Source: Aldrovandia affinis
Lineage: Eukaryota; Chordata; Actinopteri; Notacanthiformes; Halosauridae
DNA length: 64,000 nucleotides
NCBI GenBank assembly: GCA_029706075.1
Contig: JAINUG010000132.1
Location: forward strand, 1,701,501 to 1,765,500
Direction of reading: 5' to 3'
The position numbers were made by a program, and so were the translations under genes. Positions 49,757 through 60,277 of this stretch are shown here, in pieces (within the stretch, counting starts at the first letter, position 1; every line of letters starts with the position of its first letter). The notes beneath the pieces are model-generated. The model worked only from the letters and a program-made list of their open reading frames with translations, made no database searches and was not told the DNA's origin.

Positions 49757-50069
49757 GGGCGGCATGGTGGTGCAGTGGATAGCACTGTTGCCACACAGCA
49801 AGAAGGTCCCAGGTTCGAATCCTGGCCGGGGCCTTTCTGTGTGGAGTTTGCTCCGGGTACTCCGGTTTCCTCCCACAGTCCAAAGACATGCATGTTAGGC
49901 TAATTGGAGAGTCTAAATTGCCTGTAGGTATGAGTGTGTGAGTAAATGGTGTATGTGTCCAGCGATGGATTGGTGACCTGTTCAGGGTGTATTCCTACCT
50001 TTCGCCCAATGCATGCTGGGATAGGCTCCAGTGACCCTGACCAGGAATAAGCAGGTTAGATAATGAATT
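49757..50069 (+). mobile_element. tRNA-derived SINE-like repeat ('C')
   Basis: It starts GGGCGGCATGGTGGTGCAG and has a perfect B-box GGTTCGAATCC at 49812-49822. The body contains GTTTCCTCCCACAGTCCAAA and GGGATAGGCTCCAGTGACCC, a repeat type seen all over fish genomes. TTACATTACATT lies on both sides, fitting a target duplication in a simple-sequence target. It sits just 3' of the Tc1-like transposon. Confidence 0.8.
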
Positions 50070-51599
50070 ACATTACATTTACTTTTGTCTTGCATACAGA
50101 ATTCTGTCATATCATATGTAATATTTACAATGATCTAAAACCTTTTAAATGACTGCACATTTTCTGGTTAAATACAGGGCAAAAAAATCTTTAATACAGT
50201 ATTAAAATGCATTTTATGTTGCATTTGACACGCCATGCTCTTCTAACACCTCCTTCCCCCTGTGGTTCACTCTAAAGTGTAGAAGTGTGCTTCCTTTTGC
50301 CTGGGTGACAAGTCAAAGTGCACAGTCTTGTCCCATGTGGATAATCTGGTGTGCTGTCTGCAGGAGTCCCGACAGCCCCGTTTCTGTCTCATCAATGCAC
50401 AGCTATACAGTAGTTCTGATGCCGTTAAGGCATTGTCATTTACAATTACTGTAGACAAACCTTTGGTGTCATACTGTATGTATGCCTACGCTAGCTTACT
50501 GCTGCAACTGAAAAGCTGTTTATTACAAGATGTATCTGAAATGAGCGAATGTTTGTTTTGGACTTGGAGTCTATACTGCAATGTAAGAAGCATGTAGTCA
50601 GAAGATGACCATTCGGGCACTCTTACGATGATTTGTTGTAAATTCAGATATCAATACTTTGCAACATATTCATATAAATATTCAGGTTTTGGGAATTTTT
50701 GAAGGCTCATGTGTAACTAATAAACAGCACGATTGCAAGAAACCAGTTGTGTAGTCACTGTGCGATCATTGTGTAATCGCGGTTGTGTAGCTGTTTCCAC
50801 GTGACAACGGTGGCCGTGATTGACAGTGGATTGGAAGGTGCACAATTTACATTGTGGCAACGTATCAGCTGCAGTAGTTTTCTAATTGTTGTAACTTAAT
50901 GAAGGATAATTATAAGGATTATTAACACCACCTTGTGCTAGGATAGTACACAGCAAAATTGTAATTGTTAAAACAAGTGTTATATTTATTTGAGTCCCAA
51001 TGTAGCACTGAACATTTTGCTTTGTAGCTACAGTGCTTCGTTAGTTACAGTTTGTGTAATTGGCCGTAGCATGATCCAGGGAGAGAATGTTTCAGGAGGT
51101 TGTCCTCATCTCATCTCGCAAGGCCGACTCCCCTGGTCAATCCGGCATGTGTAGTCTCTGGGGGACATCGCAGCAATGAGACCTACGAATATTTTTTCTA
51201 TTTATTTATTTGTTTATTTGTAAGGGACAAGCACAGAGAACATTGACAGCTGCAGAAGCAGTGCCCAATGCACTGTACATGTGTATATAGCCAAAGCTCA
51301 TTTCCAACACCAGTCCCTTGATGGGCATTGATAGTTCAATCAGTCAATAAGATTGCATTGTTACAGTTTAAAATCAGTGCATACAATGACCGAAAACAAC
51401 AGCAGCAACAACAACCATGCATGACATGACGAAAAAACAAACAAACAAACAAACCAGAGGGAAAAAAACAACACTTTAGAACATGAGCTCAAATACAGTA
51501 ATGATTAGTTGGTGTCATGGTTACAATTTTGGCCAAGTTTGAGCTTTTTACTACTGGGCAAAAAGAAAACAATTGAGGAAAAATACCCATGTAAATGTG

Positions 51600-51735
51600 G
51601 AAATGTACATTGACTTTTTAAGCATTTAGCAGACGCTCTTATCCAGAGCGACTTACAAGATGTGCATAAATACATGGTAGGAACAATTATAGTTGGCGCA
51701 AGAGATCAGTGCAGTAATACAGCGATAGACATCGC
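51600..51735 (-). mobile_element. L2-like LINE 3'-tail fragment
   Basis: It matches the 3' UTR of the LINE at 37085: GCATTTAGCAGACGCTCTTA, ACTTACAAGATGTGCATAA and AAGAGATCAGTGCAGTAATA are shared, in the same minus orientation. The coding part is absent. Confidence 0.8.
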
Positions 51736-52264
51736 ATAGAATGTGTGATGGGAGGTACAGCTGGCAGTGGGTCTGTGTGAACCAGCTATAGCAATTCTCA
51801 ACCAGAAGTATAGTGCATCGGGCCTGAGGAAATTCCCTCTATTCGCTGAGCTCAGTGGCTGTATTTTTACTGACACCAGCTGGTGTGTCATGTGACAGCT
51901 TTTCCATGATGAAGACAGGTCGAAACGCTGTTTGCACTATTAAACCTGTGTGGGAGCATTTCATCCAGTGTTTGGAAAATTCAAGTATAATTCTTTCTCA
52001 GGAGAGTGAAGTATGAGGGCTGTACATTTGGTAAACATTCAACAAGGAAGGCTCTTCCAGTTAGCCCCAGGAGGGCGGTACCCCTCTTACAGTCACTCAT
52101 TAATTACATTCATACCTTTCCATTGTGTGCTTCTCAGCACGGCAGAGAAAAATGATTATTTCACTCACGCGATACCTTAAATCTATTGATTCAATCTAGC
52201 CACTATTTTGTAAATGTCAAGAAACCATAAGAAAATGGAAATCTAGAAGTGTAGTCCCTTTCGG

Positions 52265-52625
52265 AAAAATGATGTGGCTTTTCTACGGTAACAAGAATTT
52301 AACAGTGAACATTTATATACTTAATACTATATTATCTGTTTTTAAATCATGGTACCGTGACAGTTTGCCTGCAGTTACTATTGTTGAAATACGAGAAACA
52401 GTTAATGTGCTTAATACGATGGTAACTGAATTTACACCATGGTACCATTATGGTTTTCTTGTAGCTACTACGGTTCAAACCCAGAAACCATGGTAAATGT
52501 GCTTAATACCATAATAGTTATGTTTAAACATGATTTGCCTTCACTTTTACAATGGTTTACATACAGACACAATAGTACAAGAGGCTACTTAATACCATAT
52601 AAATATGTTTACGTATCATATCACA
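52265..52625. repeat. Tandem repeat, about 91-base units, with palindromic CCATGGTACC
   Basis: CTTAATAC occurs at 52320, 52410, 52502 and 52588, spaced 90, 92 and 86 bases. Between these, each unit has an ATGGTACCNT-like palindrome, a CTACT or TTACTATTG block and an AAACCATGGTAA or AGAAACAGTTAA block. Units differ by many substitutions, so the array is old. Confidence 0.65.
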
Positions 52626-54854
52626 CTTCAGTTGAAGTGGAAAGATTAGGGCCGATATTTATGTGCATATTTATTTTTTGTGGACTGAAAATTGCCAGGC
52701 TAGCAAGGAATGCCCATTTATCCTCTTTTTGGATAAATGTGATAAGGCACAATATCCCTCCCCGGTACTATCCAACCCCAGCTCAGCTCATTTTGATCCA
52801 TTTAGCAAGAGGGGACAGCAGTTTGTTTATTCAATGTTTGGAAGTTGTACTGACAGAGTATTGACACCGAGTCTGTCTGTCCGAATATCTGGGTGTGACC
52901 ACTCTCTTCTGGTTAACAGCATTTGCCTAGTGACCTTCAGCTCACGTGGACAAAGCAGATCAAATAAAAATGATACTTATAAATGCATACATCATTCCCC
53001 GACATAACCTTTTTTATGCCCTGCATACTGTGGTTCTTCAAGTAAAAATAAAAAATAAACAAAGCACGCGATGACTTCGGTGTGTCATTTTTCTCATTTA
53101 CAGATCTGAGGTACTTAGAAGCAGGGTTGTCGTGACTGTGTCCCCGGACTGTGTCTTGCTCTTAACAGAGATTTCCCTCTGATCTCACTGTGTTCCGGTG
53201 TCACTGGGCATCAGCCATGTGGACGGCTCACTGCCGTACAAAGTGAATCATCCCTGAGGAACGTCTTGAGGCTTTCCTAAAGAGCGCCGAACATCTCTAT
53301 GAAGCAAAGCAGACCAAAGGCATGCAAGACAGCTCCAGCTTTTGTTGTCTCGAGCAGCAAAAGAACAGGACACTCGCAACAATCAGTAGGAGGAAGAACA
53401 TCTGCTGAGAGACTTCTTCACGCAAATGTCCATCTCTCAGCCACTGGGCCCTGGGCCCTGCGGTCATATGTCAAAAAGAGCTGTAAAGAATTGTATGAAC
53501 TGCACCCGAAGACTCAATGCATTTTTAACATCTCAGAAATGTAGTTCAGTCATTTCAAATGATCCTGAGGTTTAAAAAACAACTATACATAGAATGACTG
53601 TTTTTGGACTTATTTGTTGGTATGTTACTCAGTACTTGCCTGTTTTACTACATCTAGTTTTTCTCCCTCAAACTATTCAGATTTGCAGAACAGCTCGCAA
53701 GAGTCGCAAATACAGCTGTGTGCATGATATAAGTGCTCTGCTTTTATAATTATTTTATAATACTTCATGGAAACACTTTCTTAATGGACATTCACACGTG
53801 CGCAAACAAATGGCACTTTCTCACAATAAATATGTAGTTACTGGAAAAGCCGTATGACATGCAAGAAGTTATGAAAACAATATGCAACGACAGGATGAAA
53901 CTAGATAGCAGGGAACTTGGTGAATGTAGTGTGTACGATTTCATTACAACTCAATCCCTGTGCCTTAATCTGCATGAAGTTATATAACTATGTGTTTGTA
54001 CTTTCTAATCTTTGCAAGATTTCCTTATGCATATCTTTTCGATATGTGTGTATGATTCTTCCAATTCACCGAACTTCCCTGCTCAAATAGCCATCAACAG
54101 TAAACCAGGAATTAATTGTAAATTGCTGCTCAAACCATCATTATCCCTTACTATATATTGGATATAATCCCAGAGTTTATGGCACTCATCAGTAAGCAAA
54201 TGGCAAACTAATCCAACCTAATTTGATATAAATCGCTTGAGAGCATGCAGTGGATGTGTTTTCATCCAGAATAAATTGATAGAGAGTGGGTGTCTTACAT
54301 CTGGTCTAGAGCTTAGTAATGGTTTCCCCTTTACTTAACAATTATATCTAACACATGAGATGAATATTTTAGAAAGAGTTTAAAATGGTGGTTGTCTTTC
54401 CAACAGCACTTTCAAACAGAAAAATAGGTGTGTGGCTCAAAAATGGCTGACATTGAAAAGGTCACATCTCATTCTAATGCAAAACCTATCAAATAGCTTA
54501 TGTCCATGTTTACTGTCAAAGTTATTATTCACTTCCTCCTTGAATTTCTATGAACAGTTTGTTGTTATACACCATGTAATTGTGCTGTATTTGTTCTTGG
54601 TTATTTGTTTGAGCTACAGTAATAAGGCCAGTGGACTCAGTTTTGTGATAGTGGGAAAAGGTGCACTGGTTTGCTGAAGTGTCATTTGACAATAATTTCA
54701 GGGACATTGTTGACTGCCTAGGAATGAGGAAGTGAGATAGAGGAAAAGAGCTATAATAGGACAAATAATCAAGATGTTTTTAAAAACATTGCTATATATA
54801 CTTTCTAGTGAAAAAATAAAAAAAAATAATCACTAACCTTTTCCTTCCCTGTGT

Positions 54855-54968
54855 TACAGGTATGGTACGCAGCTGCCTGCAATGATGTCTATTGCTGTAT
54901 TCCTGCACTGATCTCGTGCGCTAGGATAAGAGCGTCTGCTAAATGCTTAAAATGTAAATGTAAATGTA
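54855..54968 (+). mobile_element. L2-like LINE 3'-tail fragment with internal deletion
   Basis: GGTATGGTACGCAGCTGCC and TGCACTGATCTC match the LINE 3' UTR of 37085 in the opposite orientation. The sequence then jumps to GGATAAGAGCGTCTGCTAA, so about 50 bases are missing. It ends with AAATGTAAATGTA. Confidence 0.78.
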
Positions 54969-57395
54969 GTGATCTTTACACACATCAAGACACAGATTAT
55001 GAGTGAATTCTATAGCCAAAGGATACTGTGTGTCTTATTTCAAACATTGTTGTTTGCTGAGGGATTGGCACTCAGTGGCTCCTTTACTCAAAATAGTTAA
55101 GCCTAATTCGGGCCTCAGTGTGAAACAGCCTAAATTACTCACCTTCAAAAACTCAGTAGTAATGCAATAGTACCATGTGGTTGTCAAGCAGCACTTGTTT
55201 TGCCTCTGGAGTTTAGAAGTAAGCACCATTTTACAATGATCATTAATATGCACTATTACCAGAATTATTATTAGCAAGGGGGAAAAAAGGTCCTGCGCTT
55301 CTGGAATTCCCCTCGAGAGTACTAGCTAACAGTACTTATCTAGTAGTGGTGGTTAGTTTTACTGAGCCAGATCACCAGTTAGATCAACTAGTCAGCTAGC
55401 ATTTTACAATGATGGGTAATCAAAGGATTATGACATAATGGATTATAACAATATGGCTGTATGGACAGAAGTTATTCATAAGTAGGGCAAAGTGATATAT
55501 AAACATCTAGAAAAATGTAAATATATTCTTAACGTTTAAAAATATATGAATACAGTTATATTTCAAGAAAGATTGAGGGATATTGGATCAAATTCAACCC
55601 TCAGTTACGCATGCGTTCAATAAATCTGTGCCAAGTGAAAGAATATTTAAGAGGTGAACATTGGCGCAGCAATGAACAATACACAATGAAGTATCCATAA
55701 TGCCTTCCTGGAGGTAGGTCTATCATGATTGTAACTATGGCTTGTTTTTCCTGAGTGCTTACAGCTATCAACCTGCGATTGTTTTATGTTTTACAACGTC
55801 GCAGCCATTTTTAGATTAGGATGATAGAATTCCCATATAGAAAGTCTATCATTTTTAGAATGATAAACTTTTGCCGCATCTTTTCTGCTTTACCGTGTCC
55901 GAATTCTGATTGTTAGCAGATAGCAGAGCTCCAAGAAAGAATATATGTAGAGTGGGCAAGTGTAAATGTGAAGGGAGTGAAATTCTGACAGGGAGTGGAA
56001 TTTCAGCACAACACCTGTAATTCAACAGAACAAAAAAGCTCATGAAAGGTAGGTGGGTCAAGGCTATGGTCACTGGTCAGGTTCAAGCAGGGTCTCCCAA
56101 GGGCATATGTATGTCCAGTCAAGATCTTCGAAAGGCAGATTTATTTTTTTCGGTCAACCACAAGCTCTGACCAATTCAGCCACATCCCATCCAGAATTGA
56201 CATAAATCAGGAAATGCAATCTCAATTCTTAAAATGTTCTCAAGGTTTGAGGGTTAATTTTAAGGGTTGCCCATAAGGTTTTAGACAATTAATGAAGGTT
56301 ATTTTATGATCCAAAAGTTACAGAAATGCAGGAAATGCACAGGCTCCCACTTGATTTGATCCCTCCCAATGTGCACAAGAATGTTTGTGACTCAAGGTTA
56401 TTATCAATGCTCAACTTGTGCATAGCCATGACAGTGCTGTTGTTATGCCCGGGCAACTGTCATGGATGTCCAGTCTTAACTGGGAAAGGGCCAGTGTGGG
56501 TGCAGGTTTTTGTTTCAGCCCAGCACTGAAACAGCCAAATGCTGCTAATGGCCAGGCCGGGCTGGCACAGACGGGTTAAGATTGATTTTTATTCATTGCA
56601 AAATATGAGTCATATATAAATTGAAAATAGAAATACAAACAGGACAAACATTTTCCTATTTAACCTGGGGGCTACAAAGTTTCAGAATTTGCATAAATAT
56701 ATTAAAGTGGCACATAGGTTATTACATTAATAATAATACATTATTATTATTATATATATTATTATTATTATTATTATCACATAGGTTAAGAGTGTTCAGT
56801 GTGTTTTGTCATGGGAGGATCTCATTTGTATTCAGGTATTTTTCATACGTTTCTAAATATGGTGTACTCATTGCTCTGTCATGTCTGGAGTAGAGTCGTT
56901 GCAAAGATTCATGTTCAAAACATGCTGAGTATAGCGAGCAAGTCGGCTGTCTAGCAGTCAATTAACTCAAGTGTTTTTAACGTACCCAGAAACATGACAT
57001 TTTGTTTGGAGATTCTTGCTAAAATTATCATTGGTTTCTCAACAGCTCTTTCTCATTTTTATTTTTGTGCACCATATCTGTGACATATTTTAGTTGAAAA
57101 TTAAGGACTTTATGTTGCTCTGGTTAATTGAAACGACAAACCAGCCATCTCCTGGAGCAGGATTTCCCAAACTGGTGTCCAACTGGTGTCCACTCACCAA
57201 AATGGAACAAATATATAAAATCTTTAATATCTAAGAATATGTTTGTTTATATTTCAATTTTTATACATTTGAAATTGAGATTAAAATGTTTTTAAACCCC
57301 TGTATGTTAATTATGTGTGTTAATATAAACTGTACCATTTCACAGAAATGTTTTGGGATAGGTTAGAATGTGTTCCATAAATGTGTCTTGAATTA
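54969..57395. other. Intergenic, nothing recognised apart from (ATT)n
   Basis: AT-rich sequence without coding or repeat signals that I can identify. Confidence 0.45.
56730..56777. repeat. (ATT)n with a TATATATA interruption
   Basis: Two short ATT/ATA runs separated by TATATATA. Small (TA)n tracts also occur at 6432-6462, 29091-29122 and 36437-36458. Confidence 0.9.
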
Positions 57396-57495
57396 GTTGT
57401 GTAAGCTCTTTATAACTCTCCATCTGCATATGATTACTCACATTGTCTTCGGTCCAGACCCCAGTAGAGCTTCACTGTTGTGTGTGACAGAGCAC

Positions 57496-57555
57496 GAGAG
57501 AGGGAAAGAGAGAGGGAAAGAGAGAGGGAAAGAGAGAGGGAAGGAGAGAGGGAAA
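57496..57555. repeat. Minisatellite, 5 units of 12 bases
   Basis: Five consecutive GAGAGAGGGAAA units with a single A-to-G change in the fourth (57543). As 12 is a multiple of three, an ERGK-type frame stays open through it, but nothing suggests a protein. Confidence 0.93.
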
Positions 57556-57639
57556 GAGAGATTGCTGCAGTTATTTAGAGGCAGAAAAAATACCTGCAAA
57601 TGATGACTGTGACATGCTGTGAGAACTCTATAAAAAGTG

Positions 57640-58085
57640 AAAATGATTTCATAAGAAGAGCGCGTATCATATTTAATTTCCCCTCCGTGCACCAGGAGTA
57701 ACGTTAAGTGGTTTGTGAGAGATCCGAAACACGTAGATATATCTGTACATCTCGAAATCAAAACATTATAGGTATCCAGTGAGCTTGCTAATCGGAACAT
57801 CATATTAGCTAGCTAGGGACAATAGCTAGCTTGTATACCAATCTGTATTTGTGAGGTGATTGGGATCAGAATCTGACAGAGGAGTGGCAGCGACAGCATC
57901 AATATTTGACCCCGATTCTGAGTTTGTGTCAGACTCTGATAATGAGAGACATGGCGCAAACCTGTAAGGCGGATACTGCCCTGGTGTCGGTGCCAATATT
58001 TGGACACTTTCTGTCTCTTAGTCACTGTGCGAGAGCTCGATATTGGAGTCGTTTTCACACCCAGTCACATTGATAGGATGTTCAC
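57640..58085. mobile_element. THAP transposon relic (copy 2, inverted relative to copy 1)
   Basis: GCACCAGGAGTAACGTTAAG and GAGAGATCCGAAACAC match the THAP region of copy 1 read on its minus strand. 57838-58085 matches 16970-17200 (GATTGGGATC, GACAGCATCAATAT, TAATGAGAGACATG, GATATTGGAGTCG). The finger frame is more decayed here than in copy 1. Confidence 0.6.
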
Positions 58086-59275
58086 AAATGTCCGACTTGA
58101 CTTTATTGCTGTGGTGCATATTCAACTGTATACATGAATAACATGTATATGTGTATGGAAAAGAACATCTGCCAAACAAATAAATGGTAGACTATAAATT
58201 GACAATATCAGATTTTAGTATTGCATGACAGGATAGAAAAAACACATAAATATCATATATATACGGATACAAAAGTAATGGTGACTCAACATTTTAAAAC
58301 ATATAATCCAGTTTTTTTTAATGAGAGCGAGTCATTTTTCTTGACCTGGTAAGTTTTTTTCCTCATTCATACAGACAAAATGCTTTCCCAAAAGTAGGGC
58401 ATTCCTTCTTGTTTGCTCTTCCTCCACCCTCGTGTTAAGTATTAAAATACACATATACATTTGAAAGGAATATAAAGGCACAGGTGCCATGCTTGCAAAG
58501 GTAAACTGCACTGTCTTCATAGGAATGTGACAGACCAAAGTCTTTCTCATTCACGGCCAGCTCAGATTATTTCAAGCATTTGCTACCTCCAGCAGTAGTC
58601 CTGCACTATTCCTGTTTCATGTTCCAAACCCATTTAAAGTTATTCTGCAGAAACCGTGGTCATTTTCATTCATTTGGATTCAAGATCCGGGACCTGTATA
58701 AAGTAGTTCCCAAAGATCACAAAATATTCCAGAATTAAAAGTACAGTACAGATGATGCTGAACTGAGGTACACCTGACTTACTGTACTGGACTATACGAT
58801 CTGCACAACACACAACTGCAGTAGTACAAACAATTGCATGGGATTTGTCTTCGCAATTATTTTAAATACCAGTGTTTATTTCAGGTCCAACTTGGCTGAA
58901 TGGACTGTTGGTTGGCAGTTGATATGACAGCTATCTGTTAGCCTATGTTATTTCGTAAGAAAGCATTTTACAGAAGTATTACTTCATATACAGTAGTTCA
59001 ATAAAAGGTACATTGCATTGGTCAGACACTATGCATTGGTCTCACTATCTTACACTTATGACATTACACATTGTAATCACTTTAATATTCCTGTAAATTA
59101 ACAATTAAACAAAAATAATAAATATGTAACAAGGCAGCACATGTATATGTAAACACGGTATTGCACAGTTTGCATATATTGCCGTTTCAAAAAGAGTTAA
59201 TAATGCCGTAATGCCTGGTATGAACACCAGCCTCTTTCTTCCTTGTATTGGGGAGCGCTGCTATCGGGACGGCGC
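58086..59275. other. Intergenic / OXGR1 3' UTR
   Basis: AT-rich; contains the candidate minus-strand AATAAA at 58875-58880 and another at 58102-58107. Confidence 0.45.
58875..58880 (-). terminator. oxgr1: Candidate OXGR1 poly(A) signal
   Basis: TTTATT on the plus strand reads AATAAA on the minus strand, about 400 bases past the OXGR1 stop codon. It is the first canonical hexamer I found downstream in the gene's direction. Another lies at 58102-58107. Confidence 0.35.
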
Positions 59276-60277
59276 TCAGGAAGGGCGGTCGGCTGGCGTG
59301 CTGATCACAGCCACGTTGATGTGCTTCCTGGGCGCGGGGAGGCACCGCTTCCACCGCAGGAAGCTGAAGAACGTGCGCTGGAACCTCTTCCCCGCCAGCG
59401 TGTAGAGGGCCAGGTTGAAGAAGGTGTTGAGCCCCGCCAGCGGCCGGGAGATGATGTAGGCGGCGTGGACCCACCTCCAGGTCATGCAGGAGACCGGCCT
59501 CCTCCTGGTGTGCACGCGGAGCGCCCGCAGGACGTGGTACGGCGTGAAGCAGACCAGGAACACCACCAGGATGAGCACGGTCAGACGGCGCACACGCGCG
59601 CATATCCGGCTCTGCGCGTGCGGCTTCTTGGTCAGCTCCCGCACGATGCGGAAGGAGCACAGGAAGACCACCGCCAGGGGCACCAGGTAGCCCAGCGCGG
59701 TGAGCAGCCAGCCGTACCACCACACGACCTCGGGGGCGTTGCTGGCAAAGTCCAGGCAGTACGTCTTGTTGGCCTTCTCCTTGGTGGTGATCATGGTGAG
59801 CATGGGCGTGATCGCCGCGGCGCAGACGGCCCACACCGCCAGGCACGCCGCGACGCCCCAGCGCTGCCGCCGCACCTGCGCGGCCCTGAGGGGGTGCACC
59901 ACCACCACGTAGCGGAAGACGCTGAAGCAGGTGAGGAAGAGGATGCTGCCGTACTGGTTGAAGTGGAAGCCGAAGCGGACGAAGCGGCACATGAACTCGC
60001 CCGCGGTCCACGAGTCCCCGTGGGCGTAGTAGTACACCAGGAAGGGCAAGGTGAGCACGTAGAGGAGGTCGGTCAGGGCCAGGTTCAGCATGATGATGCT
60101 GTTGCTCTTCCACGGCCGCATCTTGGCCACGTAGATGACGATGGAGATGGCGTTCCCCACCAGGCCCACGGCGCATATGACACCGTACATGACCGGGAGG
60201 TAGTAGCGCTTCATCAGCAGGTCCACCTTGGTGCAGTTGTTGTCGGACCCGTTCTCGAAGAAGTGGTCTGAGCCCAT
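59276..60277 (-). CDS. oxgr1: 2-oxoglutarate receptor 1-like GPCR (OXGR1/GPR99), complete
   Basis: A 333-residue class A GPCR in one uninterrupted exon, close to the usual length of the family. The N-terminus carries sequons at N9 (NGS) and N14 (NCT). Helix 1 has the GN pair at 41-42, helix 2 has LNLALTDLLY, and helix 3 runs from C97. The DRY position is FRY (121-123), as in known OXGR1 proteins. C174 in loop 2 is the expected disulfide partner of C97, and N170 is a further sequon. Helix 6 has FTPYHVLR and helix 7 has SRPLAGLNTFFNLALY, with NLxxY in place of NPxxY. R101, H105, R251 and R278 match the basic positions that bind dicarboxylates in OXGR1 and the succinate receptor. Known ligands of the family are 2-oxoglutarate, itaconate and leukotriene E4, with Gq coupling. 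The start has G at -3 and +4. SUCNR1 or a P2Y receptor is the alternative, but the MRPWKS loop and the HS6ST neighbour favour OXGR1. Codons are GC-rich. Confidence 0.93.
   Translation of the reverse strand: MGSDHFFENGSDNNCTKVDLLMKRYYLPVMYGVICAVGLVGNAISIVIYVAKMRPWKSNSIIMLNLALTDLLYVLTLPFLVYYYAHGDSWTAGEFMCRFVRFGFHFNQYGSILFLTCFSVFRYVVVVHPLRAAQVRRQRWGVAACLAVWAVCAAAITPMLTMITTKEKANKTYCLDFASNAPEVVWWYGWLLTALGYLVPLAVVFLCSFRIVRELTKKPHAQSRICARVRRLTVLILVVFLVCFTPYHVLRALRVHTRRRPVSCMTWRWVHAAYIISRPLAGLNTFFNLALYTLAGKRFQRTFFSFLRWKRCLPAPRKHINVAVISTPADRPS

Larger units (their letters stand above)
50070..54854. other. Intergenic, few features
   Basis: Contains an L2 tail (51600) and the ~91-base tandem array (52265). 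51195-51420 has a TTTATTTATTTGTTTATTTG run and (AAAC)n of dispersed-repeat type. 53299-53544 is open but featureless. Confidence 0.45.

Noticed and set aside
49757-49830. Possible tRNA gene on the plus strand
   Set aside because: Head of a SINE: B-box present, but no full cloverleaf, and the common repeat body follows.
57397-57603. Open frame with ERGK repeats
   Set aside because: Produced by a 12-base minisatellite; no protein signal around it.
59243-60271. 342-codon open frame on the plus strand and a 329-codon frame on the minus strand
   Set aside because: Shadows of OXGR1 caused by high third-position GC; the GPCR frame carries all family motifs.
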